Part shown: one piece after another, positions 17,728 to 25,954 of the stretch
How positions within the stretch are numbered: the stretch's first letter is position 1
Layout of the letters: every line of letters begins with the position of its first letter
DNA from: Sediminispirochaeta bajacaliforniensis DSM 16054
GTDB taxonomy: Bacteria > Spirochaetota > Spirochaetia > DSM-16054 > Sediminispirochaetaceae
DNA: 64,000 nt
Reading direction: 5' to 3'
Assembly (NCBI RefSeq): GCF_000378205.1
Contig: NZ_KB899420.1
Location: 62,001-126,000 of the forward strand
Notes under the pieces: model-generated
Databases searched by the model: none
What the model was told of the DNA's origin: nothing
What the model saw: the letters and a program-made list of their open reading frames with translations, nothing else
Translations under genes and position numbers: made by a program

Positions 17728-18552
17728 TCATATTTCCTTTTCTATGTTCTTCAGATATGCCAATGCCTTCTTTGCCGCTGTTTTTCCGTCGGGAACAGGC
17801 AGACACTCGACAGATATAAAGCCGGCATAGTTAATATCTTTTAGCGCAGACAAATACGAAGTAAAATCGAGGGTGCCGCTCCCAGGATAGAAGCGGGTGT
17901 TGTCCGCCACGTGAAAATAGCCGAGGCGGGCTCCCGAAACATGAATTGCATCAACGGGATCCTCTTCCTCGATGTTCATGTGAAAGGTATCCAGGTGGAC
18001 ATAGCAGTTGGGAATCTCCCAGGCATCGAGAAACTCCACAGTCTCTTTAGCCGTAGTAAAGATATTCACCTCGTACCGATTAATGACCTCGATAAAAACC
18101 TTGACCCCTTTCTCTTCCGCCGCTTTACAGATAAGCCGGAGATTCCGGGCCAGACGATCCAAATACAAAGTTCTGTCGGCCCCATCGGGGATACGCCCCT
18201 TCAGCCAGCCTATAATCAGATTGGTTTTAAGATGAGCGGCCATCTCTATGTAAGAGTGCATCCCGGCCAAAGCGCTCTGGGTAATATAGGGCCTGTCATC
18301 AATAAGATTTACTTCTCCCTGGGTATTCAGGCGTCCCGTGACAACCGCGGAAATAGTAACATTGTATCGGGAAGCGGTTTCTGCGATCCTCGTATAATCC
18401 AGAAAAGCATCTTCCCGTGTATGTATTTCGATCGCCTGATACCCCAGCATCGAAGCAACCTCAAGATTCGAACAGATTCCCCCGCGTAACAAAATTGGTG
18501 CGGAATCGGGTGCAGAATCGGCACTTGACAGTGAATAACTCCAGTCACACAT
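17728..18552 (-). CDS. iolO: 5-keto-L-gluconate epimerase-like TIM-barrel protein IolO
   Basis: 274 aa. Segments matching the Thermotoga IolO type are seen: SYSLSSADSAPDSA at the start, GYQAIEIHTRED, VFIEVINRYE (metal Glu), HLDTFHMNIEEED (Asp/His), LGYFHVADNTRFYPGSG (His) and FISVECLPVPDGK (Glu). The family epimerises 5-keto-L-gluconate to D-tagaturonate, which then joins the hexuronate route. ATG 18552 has GAGG 8 bases upstream. It is the first gene of the ten-gene operon and is read from the promoter at 18620-18648. Confidence 0.78.
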   Translation of the reverse strand: MCDWSYSLSSADSAPDSAPILLRGGICSNLEVASMLGYQAIEIHTREDAFLDYTRIAETASRYNVTISAVVTGRLNTQGEVNLIDDRPYITQSALAGMHSYIEMAAHLKTNLIIGWLKGRIPDGADRTLYLDRLARNLRLICKAAEEKGVKVFIEVINRYEVNIFTTAKETVEFLDAWEIPNCYVHLDTFHMNIEEEDPVDAIHVSGARLGYFHVADNTRFYPGSGTLDFTSYLSALKDINYAGFISVECLPVPDGKTAAKKALAYLKNIEKEI

Positions 18553-18614
18553 CGCAGCAACCTCAAACAGAATGTAATATATTAACCATACATTTAATTT
18601 ATTTATTAAAACTG

Positions 18615-18639
18615 AAATTATTGTAAGTCACAATAATTT
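18615..18639. promoter_or_regulatory. Palindromic operator over the inositol promoter
   Basis: Perfect 10-bp arms AAATTATTGT (18615-18624) and ACAATAATTT (18630-18639) with spacer AAGTC. Its position over the -10 box fits a repressor. The divergently encoded XRE-cupin protein is the natural candidate to bind it. Confidence 0.7.
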
Positions 18640-18648
18640 ACCTGTCAA
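18620..18648 (-). promoter_or_regulatory. Sigma-70-type promoter of the inositol operon
   Basis: On the minus strand TTGACA (18648-18643), 17 bases, then TACAAT (18625-18620). This is a near-consensus promoter, about 70 bases before the iolO start. The palindrome at 18615-18639 covers the -10 box and most of the spacer. Confidence 0.75.
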
Positions 18649-18857
18649 CAAATTTTTACATACATAATCCCACCGTTTATTCCGTCCATGGCGGTGTGGT
18701 AACTTGTTACAGGAAAAAACATTATAGAGACGGGAAAAGAAATGTCCAAGATAATTTGCAATACGATTTCTTATGAAATAAGCTATGTATAGGAGATTCA
18801 AGTGGTAATGTCGTTCATTTACAATAAAAATATCAACCTATAGGATATATAATAAAG

Positions 18858-18875
18858 TAATGATGAATATCATTA
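18858..18875. repeat. Inverted repeat upstream of the XRE-cupin gene
   Basis: TAATGAT (18858-18864), spacer GAAT, ATCATTA (18869-18875). It lies 75 bases before the regulator start and differs from the 18615 palindrome, so it may be an autoregulatory site or belong to another factor. Confidence 0.4.
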
Positions 18876-18950
18876 TGGACACTGAATCTATTTCTTGGCA
18901 TAGTTACACGTGTACTTTATTGAAACTAAATTTGCATGCAAGGGGTTATT

Positions 18951-19619
18951 ATGGGTGATGATGTCGATGTTGCTAAAGTGAATCTGACCCTCGGATCACG
19001 AATTCGAGCTCAGAGAAATAAACATAACATGAAAATATCCGAACTTGCCGAGCTGACAGGCCTTACATCAAGTACCATTAGTCAAGTTGAGCGGGCCTTA
19101 ATCTCACCATCGATCGCAACCTTAAAGAAGATCTGCGATGCCATGAATATTCCCATCAGCTTTCTTTTTGATGGCGTGGAAGAGAACAACAGCCAGGCCG
19201 AAGAGAATGTGGTAACGCAGGATACGACACAGGCCGATATACCCTTCCACCTTAAAATGTTTACATCGGTAAACCTGATGGGGCTCTCCCCGGTAGTCCA
19301 CAAAGAAAATCGAAAGTTCCTTTCGCCGGGACCGGGTATACGTTTCTATCTGCTAAACCCCAACCTTGCCGGTCCTATTGAGTTGATCTATAACGAATAT
19401 GATCCGGGAACAAGCACCGGTCCCCTGCCCTATGTGCACCCCGGTAGCGAATGCGGCTTGATTCTCTCGGGTGAACTGGTCGTGGAGATAAAGGGGGAAA
19501 GCTACAGATTGACTGAGGGGGACAGCATAACCTTCAACTCTACCGAGCCTCACATGAAGCGAAACGAATCGGATGTCATGTGTACCTGTATTTGGGCAAA
19601 CACCCCCCCCTGGTTTTAA
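18951..19619 (+). CDS. XRE-family regulator with C-terminal cupin sensor domain
   Basis: 222 aa from ATG 18951, which is preceded by AAGGGG; ATG 18936 lacks a ribosome site. Residues about 12-66 form a Cro/XRE helix-turn-helix (ISELAELTGLTSSTISQVERALISPSIATL). Residues about 135-220 form a cupin barrel with HPGSECGLILSGEL, GDSITF and PHMKRN, suited to bind a small ligand or metal. It is encoded divergently from the inositol operon, so it probably senses a pathway intermediate and acts at 18615-18639. The cytoplasmic regulator role is well supported; the ligand is unknown. Confidence 0.85.
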   Translation: MGDDVDVAKVNLTLGSRIRAQRNKHNMKISELAELTGLTSSTISQVERALISPSIATLKKICDAMNIPISFLFDGVEENNSQAEENVVTQDTTQADIPFHLKMFTSVNLMGLSPVVHKENRKFLSPGPGIRFYLLNPNLAGPIELIYNEYDPGTSTGPLPYVHPGSECGLILSGELVVEIKGESYRLTEGDSITFNSTEPHMKRNESDVMCTCIWANTPPWF

Positions 19620-19649
19620 GCCTCCGGCAGAGAAGCAAAGCCCAACAAT

Positions 19650-20396
19650 ATGAACTCTACATTCGAATTATATATTTTTGTTTTCCTTATAGAATTTGTT
19701 TGCTATTTTATCAAAGGCCTTGCCGGTTTCGGGGACCCCCTTATTTCGACCCCGCTTCTATCCATGACAATGGACAATTCGGTTATCTCACCGCTTAACC
19801 TCTGTCTTGCTACTCCGGTCAATGCATATATGTCCTGGCAGAATCGTAAGGCCTTTTCGATCCGTACCTCCCTGTTCATCATCCTGTGCATTCTCTGCGG
19901 GGTTATCCCCGGTACAATGCTGCTAAAGTATGCAAGCTCCTGGCTTCTTAAGGCCTTCCTGGGCATACTTGTCATCGGTATCGGTATAGAGATGATAACG
20001 AGAGACCGGACGAAAACGATGCACCCGAATAAAGTGGTCCTGGGAATCGTTTCATTTTGTTCGGGAATCACCGCTGGCCTCTATGGTATCAATCTCTTCT
20101 TTGTAGCCTACATCGAACGGACAAGTAAAAACCGTCAAGCCTTTCGCGGAAATATTTGTTTCGTCTTTTTGATTGAAAATATCTTCAGAATTGTCACGTA
20201 TATCGTAAGCGGTCTTCTGACAAAAAGCGTAATGATGCTGGCCCTTGCGGCACTGCCCGGCATGGCTTCCGGATTCACCTTAGGATCGGTGGTTGATAAG
20301 AAACTCGGCGAACAGGCGATACGCCGTGTCATCATTACTATCTTTATGGCCGGAGGATTCAGCATTTTTATAAAGGCACTTATTTTTAGAGCGTGA
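19650..20396 (+). CDS. TauE/SafE-family (DUF81) membrane permease
   Basis: 248 aa integral membrane protein with about seven to eight hydrophobic segments. The N-terminal repeat has the family-like glycine-rich loop IKGLAGFGDPLISTPLL, and a second repeat contains FCSGITAGLYGINLFF. Members move sulfite, sulfoacetate or other organic anions across the inner membrane. It follows the XRE-cupin gene by 30 bases on the same strand, so it may export or import an acid linked to the inositol pathway (inference). No good ribosome site precedes the ATG. It faces the LuxR gene tail to tail, 20 bases away. Confidence 0.75.
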   Translation: MNSTFELYIFVFLIEFVCYFIKGLAGFGDPLISTPLLSMTMDNSVISPLNLCLATPVNAYMSWQNRKAFSIRTSLFIILCILCGVIPGTMLLKYASSWLLKAFLGILVIGIGIEMITRDRTKTMHPNKVVLGIVSFCSGITAGLYGINLFFVAYIERTSKNRQAFRGNICFVFLIENIFRIVTYIVSGLLTKSVMMLALAALPGMASGFTLGSVVDKKLGEQAIRRVIITIFMAGGFSIFIKALIFRA

Positions 20397-20416
20397 GGAG
20401 AAGCAGGGGAAGGGTT

Positions 20417-21037
20417 TCAGACTTTCTGGTTCAGAAAATAGAGCAGGATTTCCTTGTCGTTGTGGAAATCCATCTTTTCCATGATTCGGGATTTGTAGGT
20501 ACTCACGGTCTTGGGGCTAAGGCAGAGATTTTGCGCTATGTCACTGTTGCTGATTCCCGATGCCAGCAGCAAGAGCACCTGCAATTCCCGATCGGACAGT
20601 CTCTCGATAGGCATATTGCCGCCGGTGCCATGGAGGCGGTCGGCCATCTTTTCCGCAATATTTCTGCTTACATAGCATCGCCGGTTCAGAACCGTTTTCA
20701 GGGCATAGCCAATCTCTTCGATAGCGGAACTCATCATAAGATAGCCGGTGGCACCGGCTTTGAGGGAACGCTCGGCAAAGTGCTCCTCGTTCTGCATGGT
20801 GAATACAAGAACCGGAATACCAATCTCATGGTCTCTGAGGGATTTGATGAATTCAAGTCCGCTGCAGGAACGAAAGATCAACTCCATAATGATAAGATCA
20901 CACTCCCGCAGCTCATCGAAAACGTCGCCTTCACCGGTATAACAATCGATAAAGGCGACGGAAGAGAAGCTCTCAGTCAGCAGCTTTGTGAGAGCATAGT
21001 TGATAAACGGCGAGTGATCTACCAGTGCTATTTTCAC
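20417..21037 (-). CDS. NarL/LuxR-type response regulator with Glu at the phosphorylation site
   Basis: 206 aa: a receiver-like domain (1-120) and a LuxR helix-turn-helix (LSDRELQVLLLLASGISNSDIAQNL then LSPKTVSTYKSRIMEKM). The conserved Thr80 and Lys93 of the receiver switch are present. The phospho-acceptor position reads IIMELIF, with Glu52 instead of Asp, and only one acidic-pocket Asp (LVDHS) is kept. It therefore probably works without phosphorylation. Its GTG start overlaps the PfkB kinase stop (GTGA). It is the last gene of the sugar operon, and no histidine kinase is adjacent. Confidence 0.85.
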   Translation of the reverse strand: MKIALVDHSPFINYALTKLLTESFSSVAFIDCYTGEGDVFDELRECDLIIMELIFRSCSGLEFIKSLRDHEIGIPVLVFTMQNEEHFAERSLKAGATGYLMMSSAIEEIGYALKTVLNRRCYVSRNIAEKMADRLHGTGGNMPIERLSDRELQVLLLLASGISNSDIAQNLCLSPKTVSTYKSRIMEKMDFHNDKEILLYFLNQKV

Positions 21038-21987
21038 GGTGTTCGTTTTCCCGACTCTTCCTTGTATCGTTTAAGGGCATCATGATAGGCAGGAATTCCT
21101 GCCGTTGCACCTATCTTTCTGATGTTCTCTCCGGCCACCACCGTCGCAAAAAGGGCGCAGGCCGCAAGGTCCCATCCATTCAGTAGGCCGCGAATAAATC
21201 CGGCGACATAGGAATCACCGGCTCCGGTGGTATCGACGACCTCTCCGAAATCCACAGGAGCGACAACATAACCGTCGGCGTCCGCAGGCTTCACATAACT
21301 GCCATCGTTTCCTAGCTTTATTATGACATGTTTTGCACCGGCTGACTGCAAAAACCGGGCAATTTCCTCGGGACTATCCTTTTGGGCGATCTCTTTCGCC
21401 TCACCATAGCTGGGTAGAAAATAGTCGATATAGGGAAGACTCTCCCGAATTCCACTGAACCACCTGTTGCTTCTATCCCAGGAAACGTCCACCGTGGTAA
21501 GCTTTCCCTTCTCTTTCGCATACCGGAGTATCTTCGCCACATTCTCACCATCCAAAAGAGGCAGAGTATAGAGCCCCCCGACATGGACAATTTTCGCATT
21601 ATCAATGGCATCCCACTTAATATCCTCGATTCCAAGGTGATTATTGGCCCCCGGATAGAAGAGAAAGCAGCGTTCGCCGTTCTTCCTGATCAACGCCACG
21701 GAAGAGCTGGTTGAATCGCCTTCTGCAACAACCAACCCCGAGCTATCGATGCCGCAGGATTTGATCCTGCCTATGAGCAGTTCACCGAAGATATCGGCAC
21801 CGATTTTTCCGTTGAAAGCCACATCGACATCCAACTTCGAAAGGGCAACCGCGACATTGAAGCTGTCTCCCCCGGTATTCAACTGAATTGTTTCAACCTC
21901 CTGCGTATCGATCCGAAAATCGACCGCTTCCACGGGGCGGACAAGTATATCCGTAATGATCTGCCCGATGCTTACTACTTCACTCAT
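21034..21987 (-). CDS. PfkB-family carbohydrate kinase
   Basis: 317 aa ribokinase-fold enzyme. The N-terminal substrate motif NTGGDSFNVAVALSKLD and the C-terminal ATP/anion-hole motif DTTGAGDSYVAGF (about residues 248-260, catalytic Asp in GAGD) are intact. Such kinases phosphorylate sugars, sugar phosphates or nucleosides. In this operon, with an FGGY kinase and a class II aldolase, it may add the second phosphate before aldol cleavage (inference). It begins 2 bases after the permease stop and is coupled to the LuxR gene by a 4-base overlap. Confidence 0.87.
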   Translation of the reverse strand: MSEVVSIGQIITDILVRPVEAVDFRIDTQEVETIQLNTGGDSFNVAVALSKLDVDVAFNGKIGADIFGELLIGRIKSCGIDSSGLVVAEGDSTSSSVALIRKNGERCFLFYPGANNHLGIEDIKWDAIDNAKIVHVGGLYTLPLLDGENVAKILRYAKEKGKLTTVDVSWDRSNRWFSGIRESLPYIDYFLPSYGEAKEIAQKDSPEEIARFLQSAGAKHVIIKLGNDGSYVKPADADGYVVAPVDFGEVVDTTGAGDSYVAGFIRGLLNGWDLAACALFATVVAGENIRKIGATAGIPAYHDALKRYKEESGKRTP

Positions 21988-21989
21988 GC

Positions 21990-22832
21990 TTATTCCTTTA
22001 CAGATCCTGCCAACATTCCTTCAAGTAAATATTTCTGTAAAAACAGCATGATGATCACAGCCGGAACAAGACTGATGATACCGCCTGCCGTCAACAGACC
22101 CATGTCCAAAGCGAACTGACCACTAAGAGCCGCCAGGCCGACAGGCAGCGTCCAGGTATCCTGAGTCTGCATGAAGACCACGGTAAACAGATATTCATTC
22201 CACGATGAGAGAAAACAGTAGGTTCCTACCGATACCAGTCCGGGTAAGGCAACGGGAAGAAAGATTTTTATGTACGAGGTGATAAACGAACAACCGTCGA
22301 TCATCGCGGATTCTTCTATCGTGGGAGTGATTTTGTCGAAATAGTTTTTCAACGCCCACGTGCAGAACGGGATTGTTATTGTCAGGTAGCATATCTCCAG
22401 CCCGGTAAAGGTTCCTAAAAGCCCGATCCGCTTTACCATCAGAAAGAGAGGAATGAGGACCAGCACCGCTGGAAACATCTGAGAGACCAGCAAATAACGG
22501 AGAAAAAACTCCCGCCCTTTAAACTTGTAGCGCGAGAGAGCATAGGCTGCCATGGAAGATATCACGAGAGTGACGACGGTATTATAGAGCGACATGATCA
22601 GGCTGTTTTTTATAAAGGTGCCGAATTGTATCTTTTCCCATATCTTCACATAGTTTCCGAAATCGAAAGTCTCCGGAAACAGGGTAATCGGGGTTTGAAA
22701 CATCTCGGCCCTGGTTTTGATCGAGGTCAAAAAGAGCCAGATCACAGGGGTAAGGATAAAGAGCAGGGCCAGGACCACCAACAGGTTCACACCCACTGCA
22801 GAGAAGAATCGTTTCGTTTTGGTATTACTCAT
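21990..22832 (-). CDS. CUT1 sugar ABC transporter permease, MalG type
   Basis: 280 aa with six hydrophobic segments. It has the MalG-type EAA loop: EESAMIDGCSFITSYIKIFLP, a few residues before ALPGLVSVG, the contact to the cytoplasmic ATPase. No ATPase gene is present in this operon, so a shared MsmK/UgpC-type ATPase encoded elsewhere must energise it (inference from CUT1 transporters). It overlaps the partner permease by 8 bases. Confidence 0.88.
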   Translation of the reverse strand: MSNTKTKRFFSAVGVNLLVVLALLFILTPVIWLFLTSIKTRAEMFQTPITLFPETFDFGNYVKIWEKIQFGTFIKNSLIMSLYNTVVTLVISSMAAYALSRYKFKGREFFLRYLLVSQMFPAVLVLIPLFLMVKRIGLLGTFTGLEICYLTITIPFCTWALKNYFDKITPTIEESAMIDGCSFITSYIKIFLPVALPGLVSVGTYCFLSSWNEYLFTVVFMQTQDTWTLPVGLAALSGQFALDMGLLTAGGIISLVPAVIIMLFLQKYLLEGMLAGSVKE

Positions 22833-23730
22833 CGTCTTCTCCCCGCTTTTTGAGAAACACCATCATGATACCAAGAAGTACGACAAGGAAGAGGCACATA
22901 AGAACGCAAACGGCTGTCGCATAACTTATCTTCATGTCGACAAAAGCAAGCTGCCACACATAAAGGGGAAGAGTCAGGGTATGATGGGCAGGGCCTCCCT
23001 TTGTCAAAACAAGAATGATATCGATGAAATTGAAGGCTCCGATAAAGCCGTAGAGACTGAGGGTCAGAATCAAGGGCTTTAGTAACGGCACGGTGATTTT
23101 GCGAAACGAGGTAAAGCTCCCTGCGCCGTCTATCATGGCAGCCTCGTAGAGTTCGTTCGGAATGGTCTGCAGGCCGCCGAAGAGCATCACCATGAAAAAG
23201 GGAGCCCCCCGCCAGACATTCACCAATACAACGGAGATGAGCACAAACTGCGTGCTTGCCAGCCAGGGGATGGGAGCGCTAATAATATGCATACGCAAAA
23301 GCATTTGATTTATCAGCCCGACCGAGCCGTGATACAACCATTTCCACATGATGGCCGCGAGGGCCCCGGGAAGCATCCAGGGAACGAGAAACAGTGATCG
23401 CAGAACCGTTTTATTGATGAGTACCTGTTTGCTTTTCAACAGCAGGGCAAGAGCAAAACCGAGGCCGAATTGAAAGACGATGGAATAGACCGTCCATCTG
23501 ATGGTAATGAAAAGGGACTTCCAAAGAACCGGATCGGAGAGCGCCTTGCCGTAATTACGAAAGCCGGAAAAATTGCCTGCACCCTTGCTGATAAAATCAA
23601 GATCAAGGAACGAGTAGCGTACGGTGTTGACGATCGGAATAAGAATGCTTGTCAGCATTATCAGAACTATAGGCAGCAAAAAGAGCCTGTAATTCGTTTC
23701 GTAGTACTTGTGTTTGCCGTTCATAATCAT
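22825..23730 (-). CDS. CUT1 sugar ABC transporter permease, MalF type
   Basis: 301 aa with six hydrophobic segments. The EAA loop ELYEAAMIDGAGSFTSFRKIT precedes PLLKPL. It partners the MalG-type permease downstream and the binding protein upstream to import a sugar or oligosaccharide. ATG 23730 and ATG 23724 are both possible; GGAGAG lies 13 bases before the first. A hairpin (23745-23771) sits between this gene and the binding-protein gene, which would favour more binding protein than permease. Confidence 0.87.
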   Translation of the reverse strand: MIMNGKHKYYETNYRLFLLPIVLIMLTSILIPIVNTVRYSFLDLDFISKGAGNFSGFRNYGKALSDPVLWKSLFITIRWTVYSIVFQFGLGFALALLLKSKQVLINKTVLRSLFLVPWMLPGALAAIMWKWLYHGSVGLINQMLLRMHIISAPIPWLASTQFVLISVVLVNVWRGAPFFMVMLFGGLQTIPNELYEAAMIDGAGSFTSFRKITVPLLKPLILTLSLYGFIGAFNFIDIILVLTKGGPAHHTLTLPLYVWQLAFVDMKISYATAVCVLMCLFLVVLLGIMMVFLKKRGEDDE

Positions 23731-23744
23731 TTTGGTAAAGCCGC

Positions 23745-23771
23745 TCTCCCGCCGAAAGACACGGCGGAAGA
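23745..23771 (-). repeat. Hairpin between binding-protein and permease genes
   Basis: CCGCCG (23749-23754) pairs with CGGCGG (23762-23767), extended by TCT/AGA beyond one mismatch. It lies in the 67-base gap after the binding-protein stop, without a U-tract. It is a likely mRNA-stabilising element. Confidence 0.5.
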
Positions 23772-23797
23772 GTCGGCATACATCATAGCCTCTCCTG

Positions 23798-25087
23798 CTA
23801 TTCGTTCAGGGCTGCGGTCATTGCACTCTGAAGCTGCGCAAGGCATGCCTCCGGTGTAATCTCTCCAAGAAGTGCACTCTGAAAAATCGGCGGAGCAACC
23901 GAGCGTTCTATAGAGACCCATTCCGGTATTTGCGGCGGAGGAGTGACATTGTCTGCGTCCGCGGCCTGGAGGCTCTCTACAAACACCTTGATAACGGGAT
24001 CCTGTTTCGCAAGCTCCTGCGCCTTTTGGGTAACAGGAAGGCCATTGCCCTTATCGACCGCCCAGATCTTCTGGGCCTCATCCGAGACCAGATACTTTGC
24101 AAAAAGCAAGGCCTCTTGCGGATGCTCCGTGGTATTGAAAATTCCAACGGGGCAGCCGCCGATGTGACAGGCGTTCTTCTCCCGTTTCGGTTCAAGAGCA
24201 ACACCCCAATTGACCGACGAATCATACATGTTCCCAAGGTTCCAGGGGCCGTTAAACATCATGGCCACCTTCCCGGACAGGAAATACTGCTCTTCGCCCA
24301 CATAGTCTACCGAAGGGGTATCGGGTGGAACAACCTTGTATCGTTGAAAGAGATCAAGATAAAAGTTGAGCCCTTCAAGATTCTTCTTGCTGTCTACGAT
24401 AACGTTCCGGTTGGAATCGACCCATTCCCCGTCTCCTGCGGCAAGCATAAACTCCCTGATGGGAATGGTAAGGGAGACATCACCCCGTGTCACGAATCCC
24501 CATTGGTCGATGACACCGTCGCCGTCGGTATCCTTCGTCAGTTTCTTCGCATCGGCAAGAAACTCTTCCCAGTTTTTCGGAGGCGCGGCATTGCCGTCGG
24601 CATCAACGATTCCGGCTTCGATGAAAAGATCCTTGTTGTAGAACATGACATTGGAACCGGCAAACCAGGGGATTGCATAGAATTCGCCATTGTACTTGGC
24701 CTGGGAAACGCTGACTCCGCATATGTCGTTGAGCCTGTCCCAACTTTTCAGTTCGCCGTCAAGGTTCAGGAGAATCCCCTTCTCTCCATAGTCCGCGGCC
24801 CCGGTCTGATTGAGCTGCGAAAGATCGGGAAGTGTTCCGGCCGCTATGGCCGTCATGGTCTTCTGTTCCACACTGTCCCACGGAGTCAGAACAACATTCA
24901 CCTTGATTCCCGGATGCTGCTGTTCGAACGACTCGACGATCAGATCCATTGCTTCGACATTCGAGGGACGAGTATCACGCATCCAGAATTCGAGCTCGAC
25001 GACACCATCACGTTCCTGTTTCCCACCTGCAATCACAAAAGAGATGCACAGGAGGGCAAACATCGCCACCAGACAAAGTCTTTTCAT
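23798..25087 (-). CDS. CUT1 extracellular sugar-binding protein
   Basis: 429 aa periplasmic binding protein. The signal peptide MKRLCLVAMFALLCISFVIA is followed by GGKQE, with no Cys at the cleavage site, so it looks secreted rather than lipid-anchored. The mature part has the MalE-like order: VELEFWMRDTRPSN, ESFEQQHPGIKVNVV, QLNQTGAADYGEKG, IPWFAGSNVMFYNKDLF, GKVAMMFNGPWNLG. An EF-hand-like DTDGDGVIDQWG loop is typical of this family. The ligand is not readable from sequence. It lies between the aldolase and permease genes. Confidence 0.9.
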   Translation of the reverse strand: MKRLCLVAMFALLCISFVIAGGKQERDGVVELEFWMRDTRPSNVEAMDLIVESFEQQHPGIKVNVVLTPWDSVEQKTMTAIAAGTLPDLSQLNQTGAADYGEKGILLNLDGELKSWDRLNDICGVSVSQAKYNGEFYAIPWFAGSNVMFYNKDLFIEAGIVDADGNAAPPKNWEEFLADAKKLTKDTDGDGVIDQWGFVTRGDVSLTIPIREFMLAAGDGEWVDSNRNVIVDSKKNLEGLNFYLDLFQRYKVVPPDTPSVDYVGEEQYFLSGKVAMMFNGPWNLGNMYDSSVNWGVALEPKREKNACHIGGCPVGIFNTTEHPQEALLFAKYLVSDEAQKIWAVDKGNGLPVTQKAQELAKQDPVIKVFVESLQAADADNVTPPPQIPEWVSIERSVAPPIFQSALLGEITPEACLAQLQSAMTAALNE

Positions 25088-25111
25088 ACCCTTACTCCTT
25101 CTTTTTATCTG

Positions 25112-25954
25112 CTATCTTTGCCAAGAGAGCAGACTGATTTTATGATCAAGGACCTTGGCCACTGCCTCTTTTCCCGCGGAAAAGATTTCGACAGGAGCAA
25201 CAAAGTCTTTCGTTTTCGTCGTTTCCTTTATTGACTGCTGAAATGCATTCATGAGATCAAAGCCGATATTGAGTTTACTGATGCCAAGGCGGGCCATTCG
25301 CTTTACATCTTCATCGGGAACCTTCGATCCGCCATGGACAACAATCGGTTTCGAAGCCAGGGACAAAATCTTCTCCAGCCGCTCGAAATCGATTACCGGC
25401 GCCTCGGAATAGACCCCGTGGGCTGTGCCGATCGCAACGGCCAGGGCATCAACGCCTGTCTTTTCGAGAAAATCGGAAACCATGGCAGGGTCCGTCATAT
25501 GCGATGAAATCTCATCTTTCCCCTCGGTTCCCAAAACGATCTGCCCCAGCTCGGCCTCAACGGTGACGCCTTTCGCATGCGCATATTCGACAATCTCTCG
25601 TGTCAGTTCGATATTTTTCTCATAGGGATGGGCCGAGAAATCGGCCATGACCGATGAAAATCCGGCATCGATACAGCCTTTCAACAGTTCGGTTTCGCAG
25701 CCGTGATCAAGCTGCAGGGCAATAGGAACCGATGCGTTCTCCGCACCGGCCTTCGTCATGGCAACCGCATAGTGCTTCGTAAGGTGGTCGAGGTCGTTCT
25801 CCCAGTAAATCTGCACCACGGCGCCGACCCCGTTTTTTTCCGCACAATCGATGACCGCCTGGATCATCTCCATGTTGACGACATTGAAGGCTCCGGCCGC
25901 ATAGCCGTGTTCCTTGCCGTGGCGAAGGACCTCGTTCAAGTTAGTGTATGGCAT
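25112..25954 (-). CDS. Class II ketose-bisphosphate aldolase
   Basis: 280 aa zinc-dependent aldolase of the fructose/tagatose-bisphosphate family. The catalytic Asp and zinc His are in QLDHG (D83, H84), with further zinc His in GTAHGVYSE and IVVHGGSKV. Phosphate-binding glycines and Ser are in VHGGS, and NIGFDLMNAF near the C-terminus fits the second phosphate site. It splits a ketose phosphate into DHAP and an aldehyde. It overlaps the FGGY kinase by 14 bases and precedes the transporter genes, so its substrate is probably a phosphorylated product of the imported sugar. Confidence 0.88.
   Translation of the reverse strand: MPYTNLNEVLRHGKEHGYAAGAFNVVNMEMIQAVIDCAEKNGVGAVVQIYWENDLDHLTKHYAVAMTKAGAENASVPIALQLDHGCETELLKGCIDAGFSSVMADFSAHPYEKNIELTREIVEYAHAKGVTVEAELGQIVLGTEGKDEISSHMTDPAMVSDFLEKTGVDALAVAIGTAHGVYSEAPVIDFERLEKILSLASKPIVVHGGSKVPDEDVKRMARLGISKLNIGFDLMNAFQQSIKETTKTKDFVAPVEIFSAGKEAVAKVLDHKISLLSWQR

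Larger units (their letters stand above)
18553..18950. other. Divergent regulatory region between iolO and the XRE-cupin regulator
   Basis: 398 bases without a gene. It holds the operon promoter with an overlapping palindrome (18615-18648), a second 7-bp-arm inverted repeat at 18858-18875, and AT-rich sequence. For the rightward gene, TTTACA followed after 17 bases by TAGGAT (near 18818-18846) is a possible promoter, but it is weak. Confidence 0.6.

Noticed and set aside
23930-25234. 434-aa open frame on the plus strand across the sugar-binding protein gene
   Set aside because: Antisense to a clear binding protein; no family-like motif, and its length follows from the sense-strand codon pattern.
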